From assembly GCA_020348985.1 (NCBI GenBank), contig CP070761.1, positions 1,521,249 to 1,585,248 of the forward strand: a DNA stretch of 64,000 nucleotides, read 5' to 3'. Below are positions 9,852 through 18,747 of the stretch, in pieces. Position 1 is the stretch's first letter; every line of letters begins with the position of its first letter. The DNA is from Candidatus Thorarchaeota archaeon. Lineage in GTDB: Archaea > Asgardarchaeota > Thorarchaeia > Thorarchaeales > Thorarchaeaceae. The position numbers and the translations under genes were made by a program. The notes under the pieces were generated by a model. It ran no database searches, was not told where the DNA came from, and saw only the letters and a list, made by a program, of their open reading frames with translations.

Positions 9852-10922
9852 ATGACATCGGAATATGAAGAAACGGTTTCGAGAATGCGGCGCTGGCTGA
9901 AGGAGAACACCAAAAGAAACGCCTTCAAGAAACTTGAGAATGATATCATCCAGAAGGGAGTCTGCACCGAATGTGGGGCCTGTGTGGCTGGATGCCCGGT
10001 TGAGGCTCTCGAAGGCGATATGAGTGCTGGCAAGTTTGTGCCCACTTTGGTTGGGAAGTGTGTTGCATGTGGAATCTGCTACACTTTCTGTCCGCGTACG
10101 CTTGTCACATGGAGTTCTCTGGTTGGAGACTTCAGAAGTGCTTGGAAAGCTAGGTCTCTTGATGAAACCCAGAGTCGTCAGAATGGTGGAATTGCTACTG
10201 CGCTTGTAACCTACATGCTTGACAAGAAGATTGTAGATGCGGCTGTTGTAGCAGCCCGAGATGGAGAGACTCCGTGGATGCCCGTAGCCAAGCTCGTAAA
10301 GAAGCCAAAAGAGGCTGCCGCTTGCGGAGGAACGATTTACACTCATACCCCAGTTGTTCAGGAGATGGTGAGGGGGTTTAAGGATGGACTCACCTCTATG
10401 GCGGTTGTGGGAATGTCCTGCAACATCGACTCGATCAGTAAGATGCAGAATCACCCTGCTGGGATGTTTCAGGTGGGTTTGCGAGCCGATGTAATCAAAG
10501 TGGGTCTATTTTGCATGGAATCGTTTGACTACAACAAGCTCGTTGGTTTCCTGAAAGGTGAGAAGATCAAGATAGGTGATGTGAACAGATTCGAAATCAG
10601 TGGCGGCAAGTTTCGAATCAGGATTGGAGATGAGGAGAAAGAGTGGCCAATTGCAGACCTCGATCCATACGTATCCAGCTCTTGTCACTATTGTAGAGAC
10701 CTTACTTGTATGAATGCGGACATCTCTTGTGGAAACTTGGGGACTGACGACGACTGGACAACTGTCTTGGTCAGAACGCCAAGAGGAGAGCAGATCTTTC
10801 AAGAAGCGTTGGCAGATGGTCTAATAGAGGCCGAGCTCTTGGAAGGAAAAGCCATGCGTGTTGTTGAAAATGTTGCCCGCTCAAAGGCTACACGGATCTA
10901 CACTATGAAGCCCGAGCACTAG
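9852..10922 (+). CDS. F420 hydrogenase/dehydrogenase beta-subunit (FrhB) family iron-sulfur protein
   Basis: A 356-residue cytosolic protein. It begins with a two-cluster ferredoxin domain: CTECGACVAGCP near residue 38 and CVACGICYTFCP near residue 72. The FrhB-type region follows, with QNGGIATALVTYML, GMSCNID and further cysteines in SSCHYCRDLTCMNADISCG. Family members bind FAD and iron-sulfur clusters and pass electrons between coenzyme F420 and ferredoxin or a partner enzyme. No hydrogenase large or small subunit is adjacent, so the partner is unknown. An F420-dependent mtd is about 10 kb downstream, so F420 chemistry is expected in this cell. ATG start with GAGGGGAT upstream. Confidence 0.85.
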   Translation: MTSEYEETVSRMRRWLKENTKRNAFKKLENDIIQKGVCTECGACVAGCPVEALEGDMSAGKFVPTLVGKCVACGICYTFCPRTLVTWSSLVGDFRSAWKARSLDETQSRQNGGIATALVTYMLDKKIVDAAVVAARDGETPWMPVAKLVKKPKEAAACGGTIYTHTPVVQEMVRGFKDGLTSMAVVGMSCNIDSISKMQNHPAGMFQVGLRADVIKVGLFCMESFDYNKLVGFLKGEKIKIGDVNRFEISGGKFRIRIGDEEKEWPIADLDPYVSSSCHYCRDLTCMNADISCGNLGTDDDWTTVLVRTPRGEQIFQEALADGLIEAELLEGKAMRVVENVARSKATRIYTMKPEH

Positions 10923-10990
10923 ATGGGGGAATGGAGCAGTTTTCTGAATCCGTCACTCTTTTTGGTGGCGCATCCAAGAGGAACTAGTCC

Positions 10991-11971
10991 ATGACAATTG
11001 AACAATACCTCAGTCAGATAGACCAAGGTGTGATTCTGCTGACTCCACCCAGGCAGAGGTTCCTCCAGTGGAGAAGATCAGCGAACATTGTTATAATCGA
11101 CGGGTCAAGCGGAGTCACGGTCATAGACAGTGGTGGAACCTCTTTGGGGGGGCTTCTAACAACCACGATGAAGAGACTCTACGGAAACAAGGATAGCCAG
11201 GTCTATTGTCAACACACTCATGGACACATAGACCACATTGCCGGGTCGTCACGAATCGTGAAAGATCTTGGAGGAAGCATATACGCATCCCGTGACGCCG
11301 TGCCCTATGTACTGGAACAGACTCCCATCAACATGAACCGAGAGAGACCCCATATGGTTGTTTCATTCAGAGAGCTTTTCTCTGCCCCAGCGTGGTTCGT
11401 TAATGGAGTAATACGATTGAGCATGGGCAAGGGCAGACAACTGTCAGACATTCACCTTCTTGAGGACGACCCAGATCCTGGAGAGACCGGATTCCGTCCT
11501 ATACCTTTGCCAGGTCATCATATAGGACACACAGGCTTTTTCAATGACGAATCTGGAGTACTTGTAGCGGGGGACCTAATTGACCCGCGACACAAGATGA
11601 AGCCTGTGCTCACGTCGCCTTCATCCAAGTGGTCGGAAATGAAGAATGCTCTCGAAACAGTTGTAGCGCTACAACCCAAGACAATCATACCTGGTCATGG
11701 CGATCCTATCGTTGGAAGGGCGGAGGTCTCATCGAGTGTTCAAAGGGCGGTGAAGACTCTTGACGATTCCATGGACTACGTGACAGAATTCATTGATTCA
11801 AGGCCAGCTTGTCTACATGACCTGTCACAAAGCATGATAGGAATGGGCATAGGACCTGGGACGGTTTTCCGAAACATGTTCATTCACAGTATACTGGCAG
11901 AGCTACTCCGGGAATGTCGCGTTTCGAGTCATGACGAAGGCAGAAACAAGACTGTATTCACAGGAAGCTAG
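10991..11971 (+). CDS. Metallo-beta-lactamase-fold hydrolase
   Basis: 326 residues. The metal-binding motif HGHIDH sits near residue 78. Later ligands are GHHIGHTG, the Asp in VAGDLID, and the His of PGHGDP. This is the glyoxalase-II-like branch of the MBL fold, which hydrolyses thioesters, lactones or phosphoesters using two metal ions; the substrate cannot be told from sequence. It starts at ATG 10991 with AGAGGAA just upstream. It is convergent with the acyl-CoA ligase gene, only 10 nt apart. A T5 run near 10955 between this gene and the upstream FrhB-like gene may end the earlier transcript. Confidence 0.85.
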   Translation: MTIEQYLSQIDQGVILLTPPRQRFLQWRRSANIVIIDGSSGVTVIDSGGTSLGGLLTTTMKRLYGNKDSQVYCQHTHGHIDHIAGSSRIVKDLGGSIYASRDAVPYVLEQTPINMNRERPHMVVSFRELFSAPAWFVNGVIRLSMGKGRQLSDIHLLEDDPDPGETGFRPIPLPGHHIGHTGFFNDESGVLVAGDLIDPRHKMKPVLTSPSSKWSEMKNALETVVALQPKTIIPGHGDPIVGRAEVSSSVQRAVKTLDDSMDYVTEFIDSRPACLHDLSQSMIGMGIGPGTVFRNMFIHSILAELLRECRVSSHDEGRNKTVFTGS

Positions 11972-11981
11972 TTCATCGGGA

Positions 11982-13586
11982 CTACCCACTGTCTCCAGAT
12001 ACCAGCTCATCTTTGAGAGCGGACCTGAGGACTTTCCCATCTTCCGCCACAGGCAGACTTTCCCTTATTCTCACAACCTTTGGCTTTTTGAATGACGCCA
12101 TTTTGCCAGAGCACCATTCAATAACTTCCTCGGCAGAAACGGATTGACCCTTGACCGGTGCAACAATGGCTATCACGATTTGGCCCCAAGTGCGGTCCTC
12201 CTCTCCAAGTACGACGGCGGCTTCGATTTTGGGATGAGAGGCGATTATTCTTTCTACTTCCGCCGGAAAGACCTTCTCACTCCCTGAGAAGATGACTTCG
12301 CTCTTTCGGTCAACATAGTAGTAGTTTCCTTCTTCATCAACTCTGAAGAGATCTCCAGTTCTGAACCAATCCTCAACAAAGGCATCTTCAGTCGTTGAGG
12401 AGTCTCCATGATAGCCGCGCATAAGAGACGGACTTCTGTAAACTGCCTCACCCACCTCACCGGGCTTGACGTCACGCCCCTCATCGTCGATGATTCTCAT
12501 TTCTACGCCGCTGATAGGTTTGCCAATGTAGCCGTCAACAATCTTTGGAATGTCTGCGGGCGTCATGAAGGAATAGATAGCTGCGCCGATATTCTCGGTC
12601 TGACCATATCCGTCAACCAGAACAGCCTCCGGAAATCTCTCGAGTATCTCGATCTTCGTTTCAGCAGCCATCTTAGATCCGCCAGATGAAAGTAGGGTCA
12701 CTGAGGAAAGGTCATGCTCTGACAGTTTTGGATAATCTAGAAAGACTCTGAACTGCGTTGGCACCATAAACACTGCAGTAATCTTCTCTTGCTCTATTAG
12801 AGTACAGATCTCTTCAGGCTCGAAACTCAGCGATGTTGGAAAAGCAATAGGTCTTTTCATTGCCGACATTATGATTGCAGGCATGAAGCCAGACAGATGG
12901 TATAGCGGTGTTGGAACTAGGAATTTGAGTTCGGTGTCTGAGGGCAGAAGGGCTGATTCAGGAACTTGCCCGTCGAAGATCAGTTGCAGGCCGTGGTCGG
13001 GTATAAGAGTGCAAGCATCAAGCAACGCCTTATGTGTGAAGTCTGATGCCTTTGGAAGTCCGGTCGTTCCCCCGGTGAAGAGTTGCACTCCGAGATCACT
13101 TGGTTCTACATCCACATTTGGAGGCGTTGGTGAGGCTCTATCCAGAAAGTCTGACCACATCTCTCCGTGCTTTGACTCCTCTTCCGTCTCTTCCAAAATC
13201 ACAACATGCGGCTTCTGCTCTAGGTGAGAGATTCCCTCAAGGAGATTCGATCTGAAGTGAGCAGTGCAGACAATGAGGCTGGGCCTTGATGCTTCAATGA
13301 CGTGTCTGATCTCTCGCCCGACGAATCTTGTGTTAATCGGGGCTGGCACCATACCTGCACGCTGCGCTCCATATAACACTGCTAAAAACTCAGGGCGATT
13401 CTCCATTAGGATGCCGATCCTATGCCCCTTACCTTCCGGAGTTCTCTCAAGAATCGAGTTTGATGTTCTTGAGACTAGTTTATCCAGGTCTGCCCATGTG
13501 AGCCTGACTTCTCCACACACAACGGCCAAGTTTTCTCCATAGTCCCTGGCGTTGTTCGCAAGAAGGTCACTGAACGCCTTCAGCAA
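11982..13586 (-). CDS. AMP-dependent acyl-CoA synthetase (fatty acid-CoA ligase family)
   Basis: A 534-residue ANL-superfamily enzyme that activates a carboxylic acid via acyl-AMP to its CoA thioester. The phosphate-binding P-loop LFTGGTTGLPK lies near residue 170. The family signatures VDGYGQTE, WFRTGDLF and a C-terminal swing domain (SFKKPKVVRIRESLP, then a Lys in DGKVLRS) are present. It is the last gene of a minus-strand operon with SCP2, enoyl-CoA hydratase, acyl-CoA dehydrogenase and a winged-helix gene, so it probably feeds a fatty acid or other acyl substrate into beta-oxidation. The likely start is TTG at 13586 behind a G-rich stretch; this is not strongly determined. Confidence 0.9.
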   Translation of the reverse strand: MLKAFSDLLANNARDYGENLAVVCGEVRLTWADLDKLVSRTSNSILERTPEGKGHRIGILMENRPEFLAVLYGAQRAGMVPAPINTRFVGREIRHVIEASRPSLIVCTAHFRSNLLEGISHLEQKPHVVILEETEEESKHGEMWSDFLDRASPTPPNVDVEPSDLGVQLFTGGTTGLPKASDFTHKALLDACTLIPDHGLQLIFDGQVPESALLPSDTELKFLVPTPLYHLSGFMPAIIMSAMKRPIAFPTSLSFEPEEICTLIEQEKITAVFMVPTQFRVFLDYPKLSEHDLSSVTLLSSGGSKMAAETKIEILERFPEAVLVDGYGQTENIGAAIYSFMTPADIPKIVDGYIGKPISGVEMRIIDDEGRDVKPGEVGEAVYRSPSLMRGYHGDSSTTEDAFVEDWFRTGDLFRVDEEGNYYYVDRKSEVIFSGSEKVFPAEVERIIASHPKIEAAVVLGEEDRTWGQIVIAIVAPVKGQSVSAEEVIEWCSGKMASFKKPKVVRIRESLPVAEDGKVLRSALKDELVSGDSG

Positions 13587-13609
13587 TTGTCGCCCCGCAT
13601 TTGTGATAG

Positions 13610-13948
13610 CTACTTCATCAAAGCTTGGAGCTTTAGAAGATCATTCATGGGGCCTTTTGCCTTGACCTTCCCACCCATGAAAGCACGCGTCGGTGACAGC
13701 GTACCGTCCATGATTGCCATGATAGCCTCAGTGGTTGTTGTTATTTCCAGTTCTGCAGAGTCAGCTTTGCCGTCCTTCAAAGTGGCAGTACCACCCTGAA
13801 AGACAATATGGCATATAGCTTCTTCATTGTCGGTGAAGATGAATTGCAACGTCTTATTGAAGTCGGCAAACCTCGACTGGTACTTCGGGTCCTCCATCTT
13901 TCCAACCATTTTCTTGAGTGATTCAACTACTTCATCCTTTGTCGACAC
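13610..13948 (-). CDS. SCP2 sterol/lipid-carrier domain protein
   Basis: A 112-residue protein made of a single SCP2-like domain: ICHIVFQGGTATLKDG, then the Asp-rich-loop/helix segment ending LSPTRAFMGGKVKAKGPMNDLLKLQ. SCP2 domains bind acyl-CoAs or other lipids in a hydrophobic tunnel. The position between an acyl-CoA ligase and an enoyl-CoA hydratase suggests it carries acyl-CoA intermediates for this operon. The start appears to be GTG at 13948; an ATG a few bases upstream is in another frame. Confidence 0.85.
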   Translation of the reverse strand: MSTKDEVVESLKKMVGKMEDPKYQSRFADFNKTLQFIFTDNEEAICHIVFQGGTATLKDGKADSAELEITTTTEAIMAIMDGTLSPTRAFMGGKVKAKGPMNDLLKLQALMK

Positions 13949-13986
13949 GTTCTGTCACATCCATAGTCAATTCCTTTTGCTCTAAA

Positions 13987-14745
13987 CTAACGTCCCTTCC
14001 ATTCTGCGGGTCGTTTCTCCATCCAAGCCTCGAATCCTTCAATGACATCCTCAGATCTGAAAAGGATGTTGAAGGGTTCCCAGAGTGCTCCGATTTCCTT
14101 AAGTCCACGTCTGAGAAACTCTTTCGTAAGCTTCTGCGAAAGTGGAGCAACTAGCTTGATTTCCTCACATAGTTCCATCACTGCTTTCTTCAAATCCTTG
14201 TGAGGCACTACCTTGTTCACAAAGCCCATTCTGTAGGCTTCTTCTGCATCTATTGCCCTACCTGTGAATGTTAGCTCCTTTACATAGCGCATATTGTATT
14301 CGTGCGCCCGGATTATTAGAAGACCAGACATCAGACCCCTGCGGTTCTCCCTGAATGCGAAGACAGCTTGGTCAGATGCGATTACAAGATCGCAAAAGAG
14401 AGTTAACTCGAATCCACCTGCATATGCATGTCCGTTTACGGCCGCGATGACTGGTTTTGGATATCGCTGAAGAAGCTCAATAGGATCCAAGACGACGCTA
14501 AGAAACTCACCTAAGCCTTGAAAGCCGACTGTACTCATTTCCTTGATATCAAGTCCCGCGCTGAACGCCGTTCCCTCACCTGTAATGACAATCGCCCTTA
14601 CTGAGTAGTCGTCCCAAGTGTCCTGCAAGACCTGCATTAACTCACTCCACGTCTGTCTCGAGAGCGCATTGCGTGCTTCAGGACGGTTGAATGTGATCCA
14701 TCCAATCCCGTCTTTTACCTCGTATTTGATGCATTCGAAACTCAT
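13987..14745 (-). CDS. Enoyl-CoA hydratase/isomerase (crotonase) family
   Basis: About 252 residues. The crotonase fold is shown by ITFNRPEARNALS near the N-terminus, the oxyanion-hole segment GTAFSAGLDIKEM, and AAVNGHAYAGGFELTLFCD. A glutamate aligns with each of the two catalytic positions of enoyl-CoA hydratase: one in GGFELT and one in FAFRENRRG. It would hydrate a trans-2-enoyl-CoA made by the adjacent acyl-CoA dehydrogenase. The frame allows a GTG at 14754, but AAGGGTGA placed 5 nt before the ATG at 14745 makes that the better start. Confidence 0.88.
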   Translation of the reverse strand: MSFECIKYEVKDGIGWITFNRPEARNALSRQTWSELMQVLQDTWDDYSVRAIVITGEGTAFSAGLDIKEMSTVGFQGLGEFLSVVLDPIELLQRYPKPVIAAVNGHAYAGGFELTLFCDLVIASDQAVFAFRENRRGLMSGLLIIRAHEYNMRYVKELTFTGRAIDAEEAYRMGFVNKVVPHKDLKKAVMELCEEIKLVAPLSQKLTKEFLRRGLKEIGALWEPFNILFRSEDVIEGFEAWMEKRPAEWKGR

Positions 14746-14756
14746 TATTGTCACCC

Positions 14757-15992
14757 TTACTCTAGTTCTTTTTTCTCCACACCCCTGAGGACTCTAGGCA
14801 AGAGAGAGGGGTTGGGTTTCTTCTTGAATTCTTGACGGCCAATGAAAAGCCTTAGTATGTCATTTCCTCCTCCTGTAACTCGGGTAAGCAGAGCATTCTT
14901 GAGAATTGAAGCCGCTAGGTATTCCGAAGTATAACCGTCACCAGATAGTATCGTGAGGGCATCCTCCGCAATTTCGATAAGTGCTTCTGTTGAAAATACT
15001 TTGCAGATTGCCGCATCAACCCCAAATTGAAACATGTCTGCGGCTCCACTGTCAAGCTCCATTGCCAGAGCGTAGAGATAGGTGCGCGCCAACTTTAGGC
15101 GCATGGCCATATCTGCCATTCTGAGTTGGACAGTCTGGTATCTTGATATGGGCGCATCGAACTGGACTCTTCTTCGCCCATAGGCGCGAGCTGTCTCTAT
15201 CAGCATTCGTGCCTGCCCTACAGTAGCCGCAATTCCCAATCGCTCGATATTGAGCCCAGAAGTCATAACCGTCCAGCCGTCTCCCTCAAACAGTATCATG
15301 TTTTCCTCAGGCACGCTAACGTCTTGAAATCTGATTACACTGTTGAACATCTCTACATCGCCCGTGAGCTCATTGATCTTCTCAATCGTGATGCCTTCAG
15401 TCTCACGCGGAATGATGAAAGACGTAAGATGCGTGTGAGTGTTTTTTGCCTCCTCCGAAGAATCGGTCAAGGCATAGACCATCAGATAATCTGCCTTGGC
15501 ACCAAGAGTAATGTACCGCTTCCACCCGTTGAGAACATACTGGTCTCCCTGCCGCTCAGCTGCAAGTTGGATGTTTGCGGCATCATTACCTACGTCTGGC
15601 TCAGTGACGCAAATCGCAGTCCATTTCTCACCCTTGACCATGGGTTCCAGGAAATTCTCCTTCTGCTCAGGCGAACCAAACAGGTGAACCGGACCTCCTC
15701 CGAAGACAGTTGTCAATAATGGATTGATGTTCAGAAAACAGCGACCGAACTCTTCGTTGAGAATGGTGTATCCTGTGAAACCTTCCTCTCGACCGCCATA
15801 CTCTTCCTCCACAAGAACTGCAAGTGGATGGAATCCTTTGTCCACGACGAACTTGCTAATGTTCCACTGCACTTTCATAGCTTCATTGTGGTCCATTTTG
15901 TCGCCAAGAGGACGCAGCTCGTTGTCCACAAACTCCTCGACTTCAGTCGCAAACCTGTGATTCTTATCGGTCCACCAAGGTAGTGCATCCAA
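14757..15992 (-). CDS. Acyl-CoA dehydrogenase family flavoprotein with altered active site
   Basis: 411 residues with acyl-CoA dehydrogenase organisation: an N-terminal helical domain, a middle beta domain (WTAICVTEPDVGNDAANI, then GWKRYITLGAKADYLMVYA) and a C-terminal helical domain. The family C-terminal signature is recognisable, but where VLCAD-type enzymes have FEGTNDILRLF this protein has VTGGGNDILRLF. The usual catalytic Glu is therefore Gly. The alternative helix-G Glu (REAF-like position) also looks absent (RRRVQF). FAD binding is expected; the reaction may be unusual. TTG start at 15992 is set by AGGGGTGA upstream. It lies in the operon between the hydratase and the winged-helix gene. 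Confidence 0.88.
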   Translation of the reverse strand: MDALPWWTDKNHRFATEVEEFVDNELRPLGDKMDHNEAMKVQWNISKFVVDKGFHPLAVLVEEEYGGREEGFTGYTILNEEFGRCFLNINPLLTTVFGGGPVHLFGSPEQKENFLEPMVKGEKWTAICVTEPDVGNDAANIQLAAERQGDQYVLNGWKRYITLGAKADYLMVYALTDSSEEAKNTHTHLTSFIIPRETEGITIEKINELTGDVEMFNSVIRFQDVSVPEENMILFEGDGWTVMTSGLNIERLGIAATVGQARMLIETARAYGRRRVQFDAPISRYQTVQLRMADMAMRLKLARTYLYALAMELDSGAADMFQFGVDAAICKVFSTEALIEIAEDALTILSGDGYTSEYLAASILKNALLTRVTGGGNDILRLFIGRQEFKKKPNPSLLPRVLRGVEKKELE

Positions 15993-16004
15993 GCCTAGTC
16001 ACCC

Positions 16005-16280
16005 CTAGATGTTTGATCTGTCCAGTCCGTAGCGGAGGTCTACGGACCCATATTCATTGAGACCACGCCAGGTGATCTTTGCAAGCTTGACCTTTCCTCG
16101 ATGATCAATCCATATCGAAACAAGTCCTTCCCGCTCGAGATCTTGAAGCGTTTCTACAATGGAGTCTTCGTCTTCACCAAGCTTGGAAGCAATGTCTTCG
16201 GTTTCAGAATGAAGTGCCTGAGTGTATTCAAACTCGAGTGCGAGAAGCTTCAGTACTTTCGCCTTCAGGTCGCCTGCCAT
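16005..16280 (-). CDS. Small winged-helix DNA-binding protein heading the lipid operon
   Basis: About 91 residues. Helices around LKAKVLKLLALEFEYTQALHSETEDIASKLGEDED fit a winged helix-turn-helix, followed by the recognition region SIVETLQDLEREGLVSIW and a wing (DHRGKVKLAKIT). It is the first gene of the minus-strand beta-oxidation-like operon, so local regulation of acyl-CoA metabolism is a reasonable guess. The frame is open to an ATG at 16314-16316, but AGGAGGAGA lies 6 nt before the ATG at 16280. That strong ribosome site, plus the TATA-like box near 16320, favours the shorter form. Confidence 0.75.
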   Translation of the reverse strand: MAGDLKAKVLKLLALEFEYTQALHSETEDIASKLGEDEDSIVETLQDLEREGLVSIWIDHRGKVKLAKITWRGLNEYGSVDLRYGLDRSNI

Positions 16281-16313
16281 CGTGGCTCTCCTCCTTTCTT
16301 CGGGTGTGAGCGG

Positions 16314-16325
16314 CATGACTTAAAA
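16314..16325 (-). promoter_or_regulatory. TATA-like box for the lipid operon
   Basis: On the minus strand GTTTTTAAGTC lies about 35-45 nt upstream of the ATG at 16280. A transcript would start near 16295 and include the AGGAGGAGA ribosome site. The divergent THEP1-like gene shares this intergenic region. Confidence 0.45.
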
Positions 16326-16404
16326 ACACTCTCAGGGGGGTCTCCTCGAGTCATCCGAAATCCAGTTATAGTCGTCGTTTTGGATGAATTAGGAGAGACT
16401 CGCG

Positions 16405-16923
16405 TTGACCCTAATGAACATCCTTCTGACTGGGAGGCCGGGTATTGGCAAAACCACGGTTATTCGGTCTGTGCTGGAGAAGCTTGACATGGATGCAGCG
16501 GGTGGTTTCTGGTCGCAAGAGATTCGAAGAGAGGGCAAAAGAGTGGGATTCTCCATCGTGACGCTCTCAGGAGAGAGCGGCATCCTAGCACATGTTGACT
16601 TGGACCGCGGACCTCGAGTGGGCCGCTACATAGTGAATGTTGCTGACATCAGAGACATAGCCATCCCGTCTATTGCTGAAGCCAGAAGAGACGGGAAGAT
16701 TATAGTAATCGATGAGATAGCCAAGATGGAGCTATGTGTTCCGCAGTTTGAAACTGAAGTCGTAGACTGTCTTTCGACAGGAAAGACGTTAGGTACTGTT
16801 CAGATGGGTGGAGGAAAGTTCGTTAGCGAGATAAAGAAGAGACCTGACGTCACACTCGTAGAGATTACTCACAGCAACCGGGTTGCAATGCCCGAAAGAA
16901 TACTCAGGATGCTGAGTACCTAG
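16405..16923 (+). CDS. THEP1-family nucleoside-triphosphatase
   Basis: 172 residues with Walker A LTGRPGIGKTT at the N-terminus and Walker B IIVIDEIAKMEL near residue 100, the arrangement of archaeal THEP1 NTPases. They hydrolyse ATP and other NTPs; their physiological role is unsettled. TTG at 16405 is preceded by AGGAGAGA (16391-16398) at good spacing. An ATG three codons on (16414) is an alternative. It is divergent from the winged-helix/lipid operon and convergent with the Ig-like surface protein gene. Confidence 0.85.
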   Translation: MTLMNILLTGRPGIGKTTVIRSVLEKLDMDAAGGFWSQEIRREGKRVGFSIVTLSGESGILAHVDLDRGPRVGRYIVNVADIRDIAIPSIAEARRDGKIIVIDEIAKMELCVPQFETEVVDCLSTGKTLGTVQMGGGKFVSEIKKRPDVTLVEITHSNRVAMPERILRMLST

Positions 16924-16928
16924 GCATC

Positions 16929-18689
16929 CTATTTCGTCTTTGTGCGGAAGTAGATTACTAGCAGTGCAAGCGTTGAGAGTGTACCCAGGATCAATATTCC
17001 AACCCATAGAAGCACTGGAGTGGTCTCTCCTCGCAACGGTATGACGTCGACTTCTATCCATTCAGTTTGTTCTTGATTGTTGACTGATGAATTGTCAATG
17101 GCTGTAATCCTATAGTAGACAGTGACCCCATGTGAGTATTCACCAAGCTTGGCTGCATAGAAGTCGTTGCTATGAAGTTCCATGTCAGCTGTGTTAACAT
17201 CCTCATCGATGGATGAATACCACTCTATTGTGATGCTCGCGATTTTGTTGAGATCCCAGACATAGGCCTGAACCGTAACGTTGTTTGATGTCGCAGTCGT
17301 ATAGGCTTGGAAGACCCGGATTTCGTTAACCAATGGAAGGTGTGCATCAGGAGTGACTTCCACTATCGTGATAGCAAATGCAGTTTGATTGAAGAAGTCG
17401 AGCATTGTCATGTTGAACGTGTATGTGCCGACGTCAAGTCCATCAACATTGATGGAAATGTTCTCTCCACGCCACGTCCCATTCAAAAGGACAGTCGTGT
17501 TCGTTCCATCGAACTTAGTGAGATTGTAAAAGCGAGGATTACTCTCATTTGCGGACCAGTCAAGAGAGTATCCAGTATAGCCCTCCTCGTAGGAGAAGTC
17601 CTCTGTTGCGTTTATTTCAGGTGCCCTGATGTCCCGATAGATGTTGACCTCAACTGAATCTGTCGCGTTGTGATCGAACTCGTCATACAATGTGATATTC
17701 AAGGTATAGTTTCCTAGGAAGAGCCCGGACACTTCATATCTGATATCACCGCCTTCAGGATCCTCGAACTCCCATTCGGGTTGGGTGACATTCTGTGGCG
17801 AGTGGAACTCAGAAACGTTACCGTACTCGGTGTCATTGTACTGAATGAACACTTCTATTGTGTAGTTCAGTGGGTTGCTATCATATGCGAACCACTCAAC
17901 CAAAAACGGTCCTGAACCAAACTCGAAAGACATGTCATCGGGTGACGTAATGGTCGGGTCAGTCAGATCCAACAACACTGTTACGTTCACTATGCTCGTA
18001 GAATTGTGACCAAGTGTGTCATTCACGAACAGAGTATAGAGATACCAACGCGATGCATTCAAGCCGTCGACATTGACTGTGATGTTGCTTCCATCCCAAT
18101 CACCATCCACAACAACCGTGAAGTTGTTTACTGGTTCATTCGACTGTCGAGTAACGTTGAACGTGTCAGGATTTGTTTCGGTGATGTTCCAGGTTATTTC
18201 ATGTCCAAAGCTGCCTACCTCATAGGTGAAGTTTGCAGGTGCAACGATAATGGGTCCCAGTTCGTCAGCTATCACGTCAACAATGACTGTATCTATTGCG
18301 GATTCGTTCTGCATGTCGAAAACAACACATACGAATTCAAAACTGACAGGAAGTGTGTGAGTCAAATTCTCATCGTATATATGATCCAAGTCAACTACAA
18401 TCTCAGAGCCGTCCCATGCACCCGATTCGTACAACTCTGCGTCTCTTGAGATTGAGTAGTTTTTGGGCTCGTCGGAGGTTGCATTCCATCTGATCTCTTC
18501 TCCAAGGCTCCCATTCTCAAATAACAGATCATCTGGACTATCGATCACTGGTGCAGCCGGAAGGAAGACCTTGTCACGTGGAGTCTCGTTCATCGAGAAC
18601 ACTGCAAGGCCCGTGGTCATCGGTGAGATGACCAGCCACGTGAGAAGCAACAAACCTGCAGCTAGCTTGACACGCCTATTCTGGAGCAT
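16929..18689 (-). CDS. Membrane-anchored surface protein with four Ig-like repeats
   Basis: About 586 residues. A signal peptide (MLQNRRVKLAAGLLLLTWLV) opens the protein and a single C-terminal transmembrane helix is followed by a basic tail (YFRTKTK). In between are four tandem repeats of roughly 90-100 residues. Each starts like P-x-I-x-x-P/A-x-D, then YE-x-G-x-x-G-x-x-I-x-W and NP-x-x-Y. Asn-X-Ser/Thr sequons are very dense, so heavy N-glycosylation outside the cell is likely. The frame is open to GTG 18740, but the TATA box at 18748-18760 would start transcripts downstream of it, so ATG 18689 with AAGGAT upstream is preferred. The function, perhaps cell-surface adhesion or S-layer-associated, is not known. 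Confidence 0.8.
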   Translation of the reverse strand: MLQNRRVKLAAGLLLLTWLVISPMTTGLAVFSMNETPRDKVFLPAAPVIDSPDDLLFENGSLGEEIRWNATSDEPKNYSISRDAELYESGAWDGSEIVVDLDHIYDENLTHTLPVSFEFVCVVFDMQNESAIDTVIVDVIADELGPIIVAPANFTYEVGSFGHEITWNITETNPDTFNVTRQSNEPVNNFTVVVDGDWDGSNITVNVDGLNASRWYLYTLFVNDTLGHNSTSIVNVTVLLDLTDPTITSPDDMSFEFGSGPFLVEWFAYDSNPLNYTIEVFIQYNDTEYGNVSEFHSPQNVTQPEWEFEDPEGGDIRYEVSGLFLGNYTLNITLYDEFDHNATDSVEVNIYRDIRAPEINATEDFSYEEGYTGYSLDWSANESNPRFYNLTKFDGTNTTVLLNGTWRGENISINVDGLDVGTYTFNMTMLDFFNQTAFAITIVEVTPDAHLPLVNEIRVFQAYTTATSNNVTVQAYVWDLNKIASITIEWYSSIDEDVNTADMELHSNDFYAAKLGEYSHGVTVYYRITAIDNSSVNNQEQTEWIEVDVIPLRGETTPVLLWVGILILGTLSTLALLVIYFRTKTK

Positions 18690-18747
18690 TCGAAATACAT
18701 CCTTCAATGACCTAGTCCGGACTGTGACGGGTTCAGCCACCGAGTGC

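Noticed and set aside
9783..10454. A 223-codon antisense frame opposite the FrhB-like gene
   Set aside because: It is a shadow of the sense gene; composition is not protein-like and there is no ribosome site.
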